64,000 bases of DNA from Streptomyces katrae (GCF_000717655.1 NZ_JNZY01000002.1:434001-498000), one strand, 5' to 3'; positions 37,508 through 47,548 are shown, counted from the stretch's first letter. Numbers and translations: made by a program. Notes: generated by a model not told the origin, from the letters alone.

Positions 37508-37560
37508 CCGCTGCCGGGGGAGCGGCGGGGCGAAGTCCCGGACGGGCCCGGCACAGGAGA

Positions 37561-37594
37561 CGGCCCCGGCCCCCTGGCGGGGGGGTCGGGGCCG
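37561..37594 (+). terminator. Terminator after the MFS gene
   Basis: CGGCCCCGgCCCCC pairs with GGGGGtCGGGGCCG over about 14 bases around a short loop, 54 bases after the exporter stop. It may also serve the convergent metalloprotease-like gene. Confidence 0.65.
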
Positions 37595-37707
37595 GATCCT
37601 TCACTCGTGCGATGGGGTATGACTACCCACCCCGGCCATGACTTGAACCGCTCTCAGCCGACATCTTGTCCCTCGTCCGCGCCGCGTTCGCCGGGCCCCG
37701 GCTCCGG

Positions 37708-38601
37708 TCAGGTGTCGCAGTCCAGCACCGTGCGGCACAGCCCGCAGCGGGCGCGCACCGGCCCGCGCACCGGCAGCCGCAGCCGCTGCCCGCACACCGG
37801 GCACGGGAAGCTGACCCGCGTCCCCGCCGGGTGCTCCTCGAAGCCGTACGAGGCCCCCGGCGCGGCGGAGCCCGCCCGCCGGTCCCGGGCGTAGCGGCGC
37901 CGCTGTGCCCGGTCCGCGGCGGCGAGGGGGGCCCGGCGCAGCTCCCGCCCGGCGAGCTCGCGGCCGCGCACGTACGCCTCGTACGCCTGGGGGCTGGTGA
38001 ACCAGGTGGACGGGTCCTCGCCCCCGCCGGGCAGCAGGGCGCGCCGGGCGAGGACGTAGCCGAACTCTTCGGGGGTGAGGTAGCCGAGCTTCTGGTGGGT
38101 GAGCTCGTCCTCGCGGTAGGCGTCGAGGAGCAGCCAGCCGACGCCGAGGTAGGCGGCGGCGGTGTCGGTGAGGACCTCGTTGTCGGCGGTGGTGGGGAAG
38201 CGCAGGTCCAGCCGGTGCAGCAGGACGTGCGTGACCTCGTGGGCCAGGGCGGCGGCCAGATCGCGGCGGTGGGTGCGGAAGCGGTCGTTGACCTCGATGA
38301 AGTACTCGGGCCCCGCGGCCAGTTCCACGGTGGCGGCCTCCTCCATCGCCCGGAAGCAGACCACCATCCGGGCATCGGGCAGACGCAGCGCGCGCACGAT
38401 CGCCGAGGCGACGCGGTGCGCGCCGAGGTGGAGGTCGTCGTCGGCGGGGAAGGCCGCGTCGGCGGGCGCGAAACTCGTGCCGTAGGCCCGGACCCCCTCG
38501 TACGAGAGCCGCCGGAACAGTGCCGTGATCGCGTCGCGGACGGTGTCGAGATGGGGGAATCCGTGCTCGACGGGGCTGCCGGACCGGCTGATGCGCGTCA
38601 T
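37708..38601 (-). CDS. Putative zinc metalloprotease with C-terminal zinc ribbon
   Basis: 297 residues of no family I can name. Mid-protein LAAALAHEVTHVLLHRL contains HEVTH, a gluzincin/zincin-type HExxH helix, followed ~20 residues later by NEVLTDTAAAYLGVGWLLLDAY, where a third ligand (Glu or Asp) could lie. The C-terminus has CPVCGQRLRLPVRGPVRARCGLC, a four-cysteine zinc ribbon. No signal peptide, so cytoplasmic. Ribosome site GGAGGG at spacing 6. The arrangement recalls ImmA/M78-type peptidases without an associated repressor. Function not established. Confidence 0.7.
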   Translation of the reverse strand: MTRISRSGSPVEHGFPHLDTVRDAITALFRRLSYEGVRAYGTSFAPADAAFPADDDLHLGAHRVASAIVRALRLPDARMVVCFRAMEEAATVELAAGPEYFIEVNDRFRTHRRDLAAALAHEVTHVLLHRLDLRFPTTADNEVLTDTAAAYLGVGWLLLDAYREDELTHQKLGYLTPEEFGYVLARRALLPGGGEDPSTWFTSPQAYEAYVRGRELAGRELRRAPLAAADRAQRRRYARDRRAGSAAPGASYGFEEHPAGTRVSFPCPVCGQRLRLPVRGPVRARCGLCRTVLDCDT

Positions 38602-38678
38602 GGCGCCCTCCGCGCCGCACATCGTCCCGCAGGTTGTCCGAAAATGCGTTCTTGATGTCCGGCGAGAGGTGGGTGTGA

Positions 38679-39518
<840 letters not shown>

Positions 39519-39524
39519 GCCCCA

Positions 39525-39580
39525 CGCCTCGTCCTTCCGGCCGAGTACACCCCCTGGACCCGGGCCGGAAGGGCGAGGCG
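39525..39580 (+). terminator. Terminator after the trypsin gene
   Basis: An 18-base stem with one mismatch (CGCCTCGtCCTTCCGGCC against GGCCGGAAGGgCGAGGCG) around a 20-base loop, six bases after the stop. Confidence 0.75.
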
Positions 39581-39690
39581 CGGCGCACCGTACGCCCGTA
39601 AGGCCGGCCGGAGCGGCACGCGACCGGAACACCGCCGCCCCGGCCCCGCCCGCTCGCCGGCCCGCGCGCCCGCCGGTCCCAGGGGAGAGC

Positions 39691-39930
39691 GGCCGCGAGA
39701 TCACCCGGCGGCTCGCAGGCCGGAACGGTCCGCGCATCGTGATCGTCACCACCTTCGGCCTCCACGAGTACGTCCACGCCGCGCTCCACGCAGGAGCATC
39801 CGGCTTCCTCCTGAAAGACGCCAGCCCCGCGATGCTGGTTGAGGCGGTCCGCGCGGCGGCCGCCGCAGAAGCCCTCGTCTCACCCGCCATCCCCGTACGA
39901 CTGCTACGCGAAATGGCCCCCGGCCCGCCA
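39691..39930 (+). pseudogene. Relic of a NarL-type response regulator receiver domain
   Basis: Without a start codon the frame reads GREITRRLAGRNGPRIVIVT, then TFGLHEYVHAALHAGASGFL and LKDASPAMLVEAVRAAAAAE. This is the part of a LuxR/NarL receiver from helix 3 through the conserved Lys to helix 5. The phosphorylated Asp, the N-terminal third and the whole helix-turn-helix domain are missing. The frame runs on into unrelated sequence. A decayed gene, no longer functional. Confidence 0.75.
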
Positions 39931-40209
39931 CAGCCGAGGCGGCCCGCCGGCCCGGCCTCCCGCACGCCGCGTCTGGATCTCCGACCACGCCCGCGGCGGC
40001 TACGGCTGCGGCTGCGGCCTCGCCGGCACGGCCGAACGCGCCGAAGCCCTGACGGCTCCCTCACCGCCGGCCCGGCCCCCGAAGGAGGCCGCTGGTCACA
40101 GCCGTTCTCCCCCTCCGACCGCCCCCTGACCGGCCGGCACCGGACCCGTCCGTCTCACGGACCGACTCGCCCGGGAACCACACGCGAACGCCACGTATTC
40201 TCGGGAACC
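39931..40209. other. Non-coding or decayed stretch before chorismate mutase
   Basis: No supported gene. One frame holds VWISDHARGGYGCGCGLAGT, which may be another decayed coding piece, but no family is recognised. The last ~60 bases should contain the chorismate mutase promoter; no clear -35/-10 pair was found. Confidence 0.3.
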
Positions 40210-40548
40210 ATGAACAACAGCGCCCCCGACGAAGCCGCCGCGACCGGCGCCATCGACGAGAACGTCACCGCCGAGCTGGCCCGCCTGCGCGACAGCATCG
40301 ACAACATCGACGCCGCCGTCGTCCACATGCTCGCCGAGCGTTTCAAGTGCACCCAGCAGGTCGGCCACCTCAAGGCCAAGCACCAGCTGCCCCCGGCCGA
40401 CCCGACCCGCGAGGCCAGCCAGATCGCCCGGCTCCGCGAGCTCGCCGAGAACGCCAAACTCGACCCCGCGTTCGCCGAGAAGCTCCTCAACTTCATCATC
40501 GCCGAGGTCATCCGCCACCACGAGACGATCGCTGCGGGCGAAGAGTAG
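40210..40548 (+). CDS. Chorismate mutase, AroQ class
   Basis: 112 residues, all-helical AroQ fold. Key residues: Arg in LARLRDSIDNIDAAVVHMLAERF, Lys in VGHLKAKHQLP, and R-Q pair in REASQIARLRELAE. It converts chorismate to prephenate for phenylalanine and tyrosine. A ~15-residue N-terminal extension precedes the catalytic helix. Start at the ATG behind GGGAA; the longer upstream frame fuses it to the response-regulator relic and is rejected. Confidence 0.92.
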   Translation: MNNSAPDEAAATGAIDENVTAELARLRDSIDNIDAAVVHMLAERFKCTQQVGHLKAKHQLPPADPTREASQIARLRELAENAKLDPAFAEKLLNFIIAEVIRHHETIAAGEE

Positions 40549-40594
40549 GCCGGAGCAGACGACCGGGGCCCACCCTTCGGGCAGCATGGGCCCC

Positions 40595-43096
40595 ATGTCC
40601 GCACTGACGCGCAACGAAGCGCAGCTCCGAGCACAGCTCCTCGACGTCCACCACTACGCCGTCACCCTCGACCTCACCGGCGGCGACGACACCTTCGAGT
40701 CCACGACCGTCATCCGGTTCACCGCCCGCACCGCCGCGGACACCTTCGTGGAGCTGAAACCGGACGAACTGCACTCCGCCGAACTCGACGGCAGCCCCCT
40801 CGACCCGGACACCCTCGCCGACAACCGCCTCCCCCTCACCGGCCTCGGCGAAGGCCCCCACGAGCTGCGCATCGCCACCCGCATGCGCTACTCCCGCACC
40901 GGCGAAGGCCTCCACCGCTTCACCGACCCCGCGGACGGCGAGGCGTACGTCTACACCCAGATGTTCATGGACGACATCCAGCGCGTCTTCCCGGCCTTCG
41001 ACCAGCCCGACCTCAAGGCCGTCTTCGAGTTCACCGTCACCGCCCCCGCCCACTGGACCGTCCTCGCCAACGGCATCACCGAGCGCACCGGCAACCGCGA
41101 CACCGACGGCGCCGGCATCTGGAAGTCCGCCCCCACCCCCGTCATCTCCACCTACCTCGCCGCCGTCGCCGCCGGCCCCTGGCACAGCATCCGCACCGAA
41201 CACGCCGGACTCCCCTTCGGCATCCACTGCCGGCAGTCCCTCGCCCCCCACCTCGACGCCGACGCCGAGGAAATCCTGTCCGTCACCACCGACTGCTACG
41301 ACCGCTACCACGAGAAGTTCTCCGAGCCCTACCCCTTCGACTCCTACGACCAGGCCTTCGTCCCCGAGTTCAACGCCGGCGCCATGGAAAACCCCGGCCT
41401 GGTCACCTTCCGCGACGAATTCGTCTTCCGCTCCGCCGTCACCGACACCGAACGCCAGACCCGCGCCATGGTCATCGCCCACGAGATGGCCCACATGTGG
41501 TTCGGCGACCTCGTCACCCTGCGCTGGTGGGACGACATCTGGCTGAACGAGTCGTTCGCCGAGTACATGGGCTACCAGACCCTCACCGAAGCCACCCGCT
41601 TCACCGGCACCTGGACCGAATTCGGCGTCAACCGCAAATCCTGGGGCTACGACGCCGACCAGCGGCCCACCACCCACCCCGTCGCCCCCGACCCCGACGC
41701 CGTACCCGACACCGCCAGCGCCCTCCTCAACTTCGACGGCATCTCCTACGCCAAGGGCGCCTCCGCGCTGCGCCAACTCGTCGCCTGGCTCGGCGAGAAG
41801 GACTTCCTCGCCGGCATCAACACCCACTTCACCCGCCACAGGTTCGCCAACGCCTCACTCGCAGACTTCGTCGATTCCCTCGCCGCCCACACCGACCGCG
41901 ACGTCCACGCCTGGGCCGACATCTGGCTGCGCACCACCGGCATCGACACCCTCACCCCCCGCATCGAAGAGAGCCACGGCGGCTGGACCCTCACCGTCGA
42001 CCACCACGGCACCCGCCCCCACCACATCGCCGTCGGCCTCTACGACCGCGACCCCGACGACACCCTCGAGCCGCGCGAACCCCTCACCATCGACATCCCC
42101 TCCGACGAGATCGTCTCCGTCAGCGGCCCCCGCCCGCCCCTCCTCGTCCTCAACGACGGCGACCTCAGCTACGCCAAGATCCGCCTCGACGACACCTCCG
42201 TCGAAACCGCCCTGCGCAAGCTGTCCGCCATCCCCGGCCCCCTCACCCGGGCCGTCGTCTGGAACTCCCTGCGCGACATGGTCCGCGACGGCGAACTCGA
42301 ACCCGCCGCCTACCTGGCCACCGCCGGCGCACACCTGCCCGAGGAAGCCGACCTGGCCATCGTCCAGGGCGTCCTCGCCTTCGCCCGCCACCACATCGCC
42401 GACCGCTACCTCGCCCCCGAAGACCGCACCGAGGCCCTCGCCACCCTCACCCTCACCGCCCGCGGCCTGCTGCGCCGCACCGAGGACGGCTCCGACCCCG
42501 GGCTGCGGCTCGCGGCCGTACGCGCGCTCATCGACGCCGCCACCCAGCCCGACACCCTCGCCGCCTGGCTCGAGGACGACACCGTGCCCGGCGGCCCCGA
42601 ACTCGACCCCGAACTGCGCTGGCGCATCCTCGCCCGGCTGTCCGTCCTGGGCGCCGTCGGCGAACGCGAGATCGACGCCGCCCTCGCAGCCGACCCCAGC
42701 GCCACAGGCGAGGAAGGCGCCGCCCGCTGCCGCGCCGCCCTCCCGACCGCCGAGGCCAAGGCCGCCGCCTGGGAGCGCCTCTTCCACGACGACTCCCTCT
42801 CCAACTACCTCTTCAGCGCCACCGCCCAGGGCTTCTGGCAGCCCGAACAGGCCGACCTCGTACGGGACTACGTGCCCCGCTTCTACACCGACGCCATCGC
42901 CCTCGGCGCCCGCCGCGGCCCCGCCATCGCCGAAGCCGCCGGCCGCTACGCCTTCCCCGGCCACGCCGTGGACGAGGACAACCTCGACGCCGGCCACACC
43001 GCCCTCGCCGACCCGTCCATCGTCCCCGCACTGCGCCGCAAGCTCGTCGACCAGCTCGACGACCTGTCCCGCGCCCTCCGCGTCCGCGCCTCCTGA
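40595..43096 (+). CDS. pepN: Aminopeptidase N (M1 metallopeptidase)
   Basis: 833 residues. Substrate-binding GAMEN in FNAGAMENPGLVTF (~residue 262). Zinc ligands His296, His300 (HEMAH) and Glu319 (NESFAEY), with the exact HExxH-x18-E spacing. ERAP1-like C-terminal helical domain follows. Cytoplasmic removal of N-terminal amino acids from peptides. The ATG reading MSALTRNEAQLRAQLLDV is chosen because it matches the usual streptomycete N-terminus. No strong ribosome site is visible. Confidence 0.96.
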   Translation: MSALTRNEAQLRAQLLDVHHYAVTLDLTGGDDTFESTTVIRFTARTAADTFVELKPDELHSAELDGSPLDPDTLADNRLPLTGLGEGPHELRIATRMRYSRTGEGLHRFTDPADGEAYVYTQMFMDDIQRVFPAFDQPDLKAVFEFTVTAPAHWTVLANGITERTGNRDTDGAGIWKSAPTPVISTYLAAVAAGPWHSIRTEHAGLPFGIHCRQSLAPHLDADAEEILSVTTDCYDRYHEKFSEPYPFDSYDQAFVPEFNAGAMENPGLVTFRDEFVFRSAVTDTERQTRAMVIAHEMAHMWFGDLVTLRWWDDIWLNESFAEYMGYQTLTEATRFTGTWTEFGVNRKSWGYDADQRPTTHPVAPDPDAVPDTASALLNFDGISYAKGASALRQLVAWLGEKDFLAGINTHFTRHRFANASLADFVDSLAAHTDRDVHAWADIWLRTTGIDTLTPRIEESHGGWTLTVDHHGTRPHHIAVGLYDRDPDDTLEPREPLTIDIPSDEIVSVSGPRPPLLVLNDGDLSYAKIRLDDTSVETALRKLSAIPGPLTRAVVWNSLRDMVRDGELEPAAYLATAGAHLPEEADLAIVQGVLAFARHHIADRYLAPEDRTEALATLTLTARGLLRRTEDGSDPGLRLAAVRALIDAATQPDTLAAWLEDDTVPGGPELDPELRWRILARLSVLGAVGEREIDAALAADPSATGEEGAARCRAALPTAEAKAAAWERLFHDDSLSNYLFSATAQGFWQPEQADLVRDYVPRFYTDAIALGARRGPAIAEAAGRYAFPGHAVDEDNLDAGHTALADPSIVPALRRKLVDQLDDLSRALRVRAS

Positions 43097-43407
43097 CGCC
43101 CCCGGCGCGCCGCTTCCCCGGCCGCCGCCCCCGCCGACACCGGCCGGGGGGCGGCGGCCGGCCCCGTTCCCGGCCCCCGTTCCCGGCCCCGTTCCCGGCC
43201 CCCGTTCCCGGCCCCCGTTCCCGGGCCGCGGGCCCGCCGTCGCCCGGCGGAAACCAACGTTCGGGCAAACCCCGGCGGTTACCCCATTCGGGTCTGATCG
43301 TTGTACACGTCGGGCCACCCGGCTGTCACCGCAGCAGCGCCCGGCGCCAGGCACCCCACGACAGGGCCGGCACCCTGCCGCAGACCCCGTTCCCGTGAGG
43401 ACACCGC
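43097..43407. other. Intergenic region with GTTCCCGG tandem repeat
   Basis: No gene. Five copies of GTTCCCGG spaced by four or five C (43166-43225, period 12-13) follow pepN. Downstream, about 90 bases of ordinary sequence precede the decarboxylase gene, with GTGAGGA before its ATG. No iron-box (DmdR-type) palindrome was found here. Confidence 0.7.
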
Positions 43408-44808
43408 ATGACCGCGCCGCCCGGCAACCCGCCGCCCCCACCGCACCCGCTCGCCGGCGGCCGCCCCGGCGCCGAAGCCCTGCGGCCCCTCCTCGACACC
43501 GTCCTCGAAGCCCTCCACACCGGAGCCCAGGAGCGCGGCGGGCCGATTCCGGCCGGCCTCCCCGACGCCCTTGCGGCCCGCGTCACCGCCGCACTGGGCG
43601 ACGTATTCCCCGAAAAGGGCCACGGCGATCACGAGGCGCTCCGGACCCTCGTGCACACCCTCGCCGCCGGCGCCGCCGACCCCGCCGACCCCCTGTGCGC
43701 GGCCCACCTCCACGGCCCGCCCCTCGCCGTCGCAGCCGCCGCCGACCTCGCCGCCTCCGCCCTCAACCCCTCCCTCGACTCCTGGGACCAGGCGCCCGCC
43801 GCCTCCGCGATCGAAGCCCTCCTCACCCGCACCCTCGCCGCCGAGTTCTACGACACCCCCCACCCCGACGCCCTCGTCACCACCGGCGGCACCGAAGCCA
43901 ACCAACTCGCCCTGCTCCTCGCCCGCGAACGCCACGGACCCGGCCTGACCGTCCTCCACGGAGCCAACGCCCACCATTCCGTCCCCCGCGCCGCCTGGCT
44001 CCTCGGCCTGCCGCCCGCCCGCGCCCTCCCGACCCCCGCCGGCACCCTCGACCCCGCCCGCCTCGCCGAAGCCCTCGCCACCACCCCCGGGCCCGTCCTC
44101 GTCACCGCCACCGCCGGCACCACCGACGCCGGCCTCATCGACCCCCTCGACCCCATCGCCGACCTGTGCGCCCAGTACGGCGCCGACCTCCACACCGACG
44201 CCGCGTACGGGGGACTGCTCGCCCTCAGCCCCCGCCACCGCCGCGCCCTCACCGGCCTGCAACGCGCCCGGTCGATCACCATCGACCTGCACAAACTCGG
44301 CTGGCAACCCGTCGCCGCAGGCCTCCTAGCCGTCCCCGACACCGCCCTGCTGGCCCCCCTCGCCCACCAGGCCGACTACCTCAACGCCACCGACGACACC
44401 GAAGCCGGCCTCCCCGACCTCCTCGGCCGCTCCCTGCGCACCACCCGCCGCCCCGACGCCCTCAAGATCGCCGCCACCTTGCGCTCACTGGGCCGCGACG
44501 GCCTCGCCCACCTCATCGACCGCACCTGCGAACTCGCCCACCACCTCGCCCGCCTCCTCGACGCACACCCCCGCTTCGAACTCCACGCACCCCCCACCAT
44601 CAGCACCGTCCTCTTCCGCCCCACCCACACCGACGACACCCACCTCGCCGCCCTGCGCCGCACCCTCCTCCTCGGCGGCCACGCCGTACTCGGCCGCGCC
44701 ACCGCCGACGGCCGCCTCTGGCTCAAAGCCACCCTGCTCAACCCCCACACCACAGCGCGGGACCTGGACACCCTCATCACCCTCCTGGAAGGCAGCACCC
44801 ACCGATGA
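43408..44808 (+). CDS. PLP-dependent decarboxylase, DesA-like (lysine/diaminobutyrate decarboxylase family)
   Basis: 466 residues, group II decarboxylase. Motifs: NPSLDSWDQAPAASAIE (substrate loop), TTGGTEANQLALLLARERH, HTDAAYGG (Asp pairing with the PLP pyridine) and IDLHKLGWQPVAAGLLAV, whose Lys forms the PLP Schiff base. By its coupling to a lysine N6-hydroxylase-type gene, the likely reaction is lysine to cadaverine, as in desferrioxamine biosynthesis. 2,4-Diaminobutyrate is an alternative substrate. The N-terminus is Pro-rich. Stop and next start overlap as ATGA. Confidence 0.85.
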   Translation: MTAPPGNPPPPPHPLAGGRPGAEALRPLLDTVLEALHTGAQERGGPIPAGLPDALAARVTAALGDVFPEKGHGDHEALRTLVHTLAAGAADPADPLCAAHLHGPPLAVAAAADLAASALNPSLDSWDQAPAASAIEALLTRTLAAEFYDTPHPDALVTTGGTEANQLALLLARERHGPGLTVLHGANAHHSVPRAAWLLGLPPARALPTPAGTLDPARLAEALATTPGPVLVTATAGTTDAGLIDPLDPIADLCAQYGADLHTDAAYGGLLALSPRHRRALTGLQRARSITIDLHKLGWQPVAAGLLAVPDTALLAPLAHQADYLNATDDTEAGLPDLLGRSLRTTRRPDALKIAATLRSLGRDGLAHLIDRTCELAHHLARLLDAHPRFELHAPPTISTVLFRPTHTDDTHLAALRRTLLLGGHAVLGRATADGRLWLKATLLNPHTTARDLDTLITLLEGSTHR

Positions 44809-46214
44809 CCGCCCAGCTCGATGCACCCCACGACCTCGTCGGAATCGGCATCGGCCCCTTCAACCTGTCCCTCGCCGCCCTCGCCCACGGCCTCCCCCAC
44901 CAAGGCGCAGGCGAACTCGCCACCGCCTTCTACGACCAGTGCCACGACTTCCGCTGGCACCCCGGACTCCTCATCGACGGCACCACCCTCCAGGTCCCCT
45001 TCCTCGCCGACCTCGTCACCCTCGCCGACCCCACCAGCCCCTGGACCTTCCTCAACTACCTCAGGCAAAAGGAACGGCTCTTCCCCTTCTACTTCGCCGA
45101 GCAGTTCCACATCCAGCGCGCCGAATACGACGCCTACTGCCGCTGGGTCGCAGGCCGCCTGCCCGGACTCCACTTCGGCCACCAGGTCGACGCCGTCCGC
45201 TGGAACCCCGAACGCGACCTCTTCGAAGTCGACCACACCCAACTCGACACCGACGGCGAAGCCGAAGCCCTCGGCCGCACCTACACCCGCAACCTCGCCC
45301 TCGGCATCGGCACCGCCCCCTACGTCCCCGAACCCCTGCGCCCCCTCGCCGAAGCCCCCACCGTCCCCGTCATCCACTCCGCCGACTACCTCGACAACCG
45401 CCTGCGCATCCTCGGCGCCGACCACGTCACCGTCATCGGATCAGGCCAGTCCGGAGCCGAGGTCTTCCTCGACCTGCTCCGCTCCCGCCCCGCCGGCCGC
45501 GAACGCCTCACCTGGCTCGCCCGCACCCCCTCCTTCGCCCCCATGGAGTACTCCAAGCTCGGCCTCGAACACTTCACCCCCGACTACACCCGCTACTTCC
45601 ACGCCCTGCCCGAACCCGTACGCGACCAGCTCGTCCCCGCCCAATGGCAACTCCACAAGGGCATCGACGCCACCACCATCACCGCCATCCACGAAGAGCT
45701 CTACCGCCGCACCCTCCACGGCGGCTGGCCCGACGCCGTCCTCACCCCCGGAGTCAGCGTCCGCACCGCCGGCCGCGTCGCCACCACCAAGGTCGAACTC
45801 CACCTCGAACACACCCAGCAGGGCACCCGCTCCCGCCTCACCACCGACGCCGTCGTCCTCGCCACCGGCTACAAGGAACGCCCCCTCACCAGGCTCCTCG
45901 CAGGACTCGACCCCTACCTGCGCAAGGACTCCTCCGGCCGCCCCCGCATCGACGAACGCCACCGCATGATCCTCGACCCCTCCGTCACCGGCAGCGTCTT
46001 CGTCCAGAACGGCGAACGCCACACCCACGGCGTCGGAGCCCCCGACCTCGGCCTCGCCGCCTGGCGCAGCGCCGCCATCCTCAACACCCTCACCGGCAAG
46101 GAGCCCTACCCCCAGCCCGCCCGCACCGCCTTCACCACCTTCGGCCTCGAACAACGGGAGCACACCCGTCCCCGCCCTGCGGGCGAACTCCGCCCCCTCG
46201 TCGACCACCCCTGA
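44805..46214 (+). CDS. Lysine/cadaverine N-hydroxylase, DesB/IucD-like flavoprotein
   Basis: 469 residues. FAD motif GIGIGPFNLSLAALAHG at the N-terminus; WHPGLLIDGTTLQVPFLADLVTLADPTSPWTFLNYL and the downstream HIQRAEYDAYCRWVA are hallmarks of the siderophore N-hydroxylases. NADPH motif VIGSGQSGAEVFLDLL and the C-terminal ATGYKERP are present. It would convert cadaverine (or lysine) to the N-hydroxy form. No acyltransferase (desC) or NIS synthetase (desD) follows, so the product must be used elsewhere. Confidence 0.88.
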   Translation: MTAQLDAPHDLVGIGIGPFNLSLAALAHGLPHQGAGELATAFYDQCHDFRWHPGLLIDGTTLQVPFLADLVTLADPTSPWTFLNYLRQKERLFPFYFAEQFHIQRAEYDAYCRWVAGRLPGLHFGHQVDAVRWNPERDLFEVDHTQLDTDGEAEALGRTYTRNLALGIGTAPYVPEPLRPLAEAPTVPVIHSADYLDNRLRILGADHVTVIGSGQSGAEVFLDLLRSRPAGRERLTWLARTPSFAPMEYSKLGLEHFTPDYTRYFHALPEPVRDQLVPAQWQLHKGIDATTITAIHEELYRRTLHGGWPDAVLTPGVSVRTAGRVATTKVELHLEHTQQGTRSRLTTDAVVLATGYKERPLTRLLAGLDPYLRKDSSGRPRIDERHRMILDPSVTGSVFVQNGERHTHGVGAPDLGLAAWRSAAILNTLTGKEPYPQPARTAFTTFGLEQREHTRPRPAGELRPLVDHP

Positions 46215-46342
46215 GAGGTACTGCCGTCCGGTGACCGAGCCCCGCCCCGCACGCCTCGAGGGGCGGGAACGTTACCCGTACAACTATCTGCACAGGCCGA
46301 ACGTCTCTTCTGGCGAAGAAACGTTTCCAGGGGGTTTTGTCT

Positions 46343-47476
46343 GTGAAGTTTTCCCGGATCGCCGCAGCGGTCACCACCGCTGCCCTTGCTCCGGCCGTCC
46401 TCATCGCGTCGCCGGCGTTCGCCGCCGGCCCCGACGCCCCGGCCGCGGGCCACCAGCCGGCACCGACCACGCCGGACCAGCCCGCGCCCGACCAGGCCGA
46501 AGAGGACCGCAAGACCATCCTCGCGATCATCGCCCACCCGATGGCCAGCGAGTTCATGAAGGAAGCCGGCCGCAAGGCCATCGCCGACGGCCCACAGGCC
46601 ATGCGGAAGTTCATCGAAGTCGACCAGCACAAGATCCGCATCGACGACTACCGCATCGCGATCCTCCGTCTCCTCCCCGCCGCGGGCCCCGGCCTGAAGG
46701 AGGGCATCAACAAGGTCCTCAGCAGCGGAGACGACATCGAAAAGCTGCGCCACTTCTACGACGTGACCCAGCACGAGCTGCGCGACGACGACAACAAGGT
46801 CGAGATCTCCCGACTGATCGGCACCGGCGGCCCCGCCGTGAAGGAAGCCGGCAAGAAGGCACTGCGGGGCACCCCCGCCGACCGCGCGGAGTTCCTGAAG
46901 ACCGGCCGTTTCCTCGCACAGGCCTCCGACGACCTGGTCGAACTGGCCCGCATCGACGAAAGCTGGGACGGCCCGATCCTCAGCGAGGCGATCAGCAAGC
47001 TCATGAACGGATCGCCCACCCCGGCCGAGCTGCGCCACTTCCTGGAAGTGACCCAGTACGAGCTGCGCGACCAGGACAACCGCGTCGCCATCGCCAAGAT
47101 CATCGACGGCGGCGGTCCGGAACTCGTCAAGGCGGGCCGCGCCGCGCTCGCGGGCACCGCCGCCGACCGGGCCGAGTTCCTCAAGACGGGCCAGCACGAG
47201 GCCCGCGCCAAGGACCAGGCGGCCAAGGACAAGGCGGCCAAGGACAAGCCCACCCCCGGCAAGGACGGCCAGGACCAGGGCAACGGCTCCGGTACCGGCG
47301 CCGCGCCCACCGGCAACACGGCCACCACCGCCCAGGGCCACAACGGCGCACCCCTCGCCACCACGGGCGCGGGCGACAACACGACCCTGATCGCCGGCGG
47401 CGCGGGCACCGCGCTCATCGCCGGCGCCGGACTGCTCCTCGCCGCCCGGATGCGCCGCGCCGGCGCGGAAGGCTGA
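46343..47476 (+). CDS. ALF-repeat surface protein with LAXTG sortase signal
   Basis: 377 residues from the GTG behind AGGGGG (spacing 8); a TTG two codons upstream is less likely. Signal peptide to about residue 29 (ASPAFAAG). Short ALF-type repeats follow: two ~55-residue units, HFYDVTQHELRDDDNKVEIS and HFLEVTQYELRDQDNRVAIA, each ending in DRAEFLKTG, plus weaker upstream copies. A Lys/Ala/Asp linker leads to the sorting motif LATTG, a hydrophobic segment and a basic tail (RMRRAGAEG). Class E sortase should anchor it to peptidoglycan. Function unknown. Confidence 0.85.
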   Translation: MKFSRIAAAVTTAALAPAVLIASPAFAAGPDAPAAGHQPAPTTPDQPAPDQAEEDRKTILAIIAHPMASEFMKEAGRKAIADGPQAMRKFIEVDQHKIRIDDYRIAILRLLPAAGPGLKEGINKVLSSGDDIEKLRHFYDVTQHELRDDDNKVEISRLIGTGGPAVKEAGKKALRGTPADRAEFLKTGRFLAQASDDLVELARIDESWDGPILSEAISKLMNGSPTPAELRHFLEVTQYELRDQDNRVAIAKIIDGGGPELVKAGRAALAGTAADRAEFLKTGQHEARAKDQAAKDKAAKDKPTPGKDGQDQGNGSGTGAAPTGNTATTAQGHNGAPLATTGAGDNTTLIAGGAGTALIAGAGLLLAARMRRAGAEG

Positions 47477-47494
47477 CCGGACCCGTACCACCAA

Positions 47495-47530
47495 GGGTGG
47501 CCGGCCGCACCACACCACGGCCGGCCACCC
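47495..47530. terminator. Bidirectional terminator
   Basis: A perfect 12-base stem GGGTGGCCGGCC/GGCCGGCCACCC with a 12-base loop, between the convergent ALF-repeat and nucleotidase genes. Confidence 0.75.
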
Positions 47531-47548
47531 CGCCCCGCCTCGCCCCGC

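Noticed and set aside
37708..38601. ImmA-type toxin-antitoxin or phage defence peptidase
   Set aside because: No Xre-type repressor or toxin is adjacent and the zinc ribbon is not typical; only the HExxH motif is supported.
39739..40548. Single gene fusing a receiver domain to chorismate mutase
   Set aside because: The joining stretch is low-complexity, the receiver is incomplete, and a normal chorismate mutase start lies at 40210.
43166..43225. CRISPR array
   Set aside because: Units are 12-13 bases, spacers are only C runs, and no cas genes are present.
43097..43407. Iron-box (DmdR) operator for the desA/desB-like pair
   Set aside because: No TTAGGTTAGG-type palindrome was found upstream.
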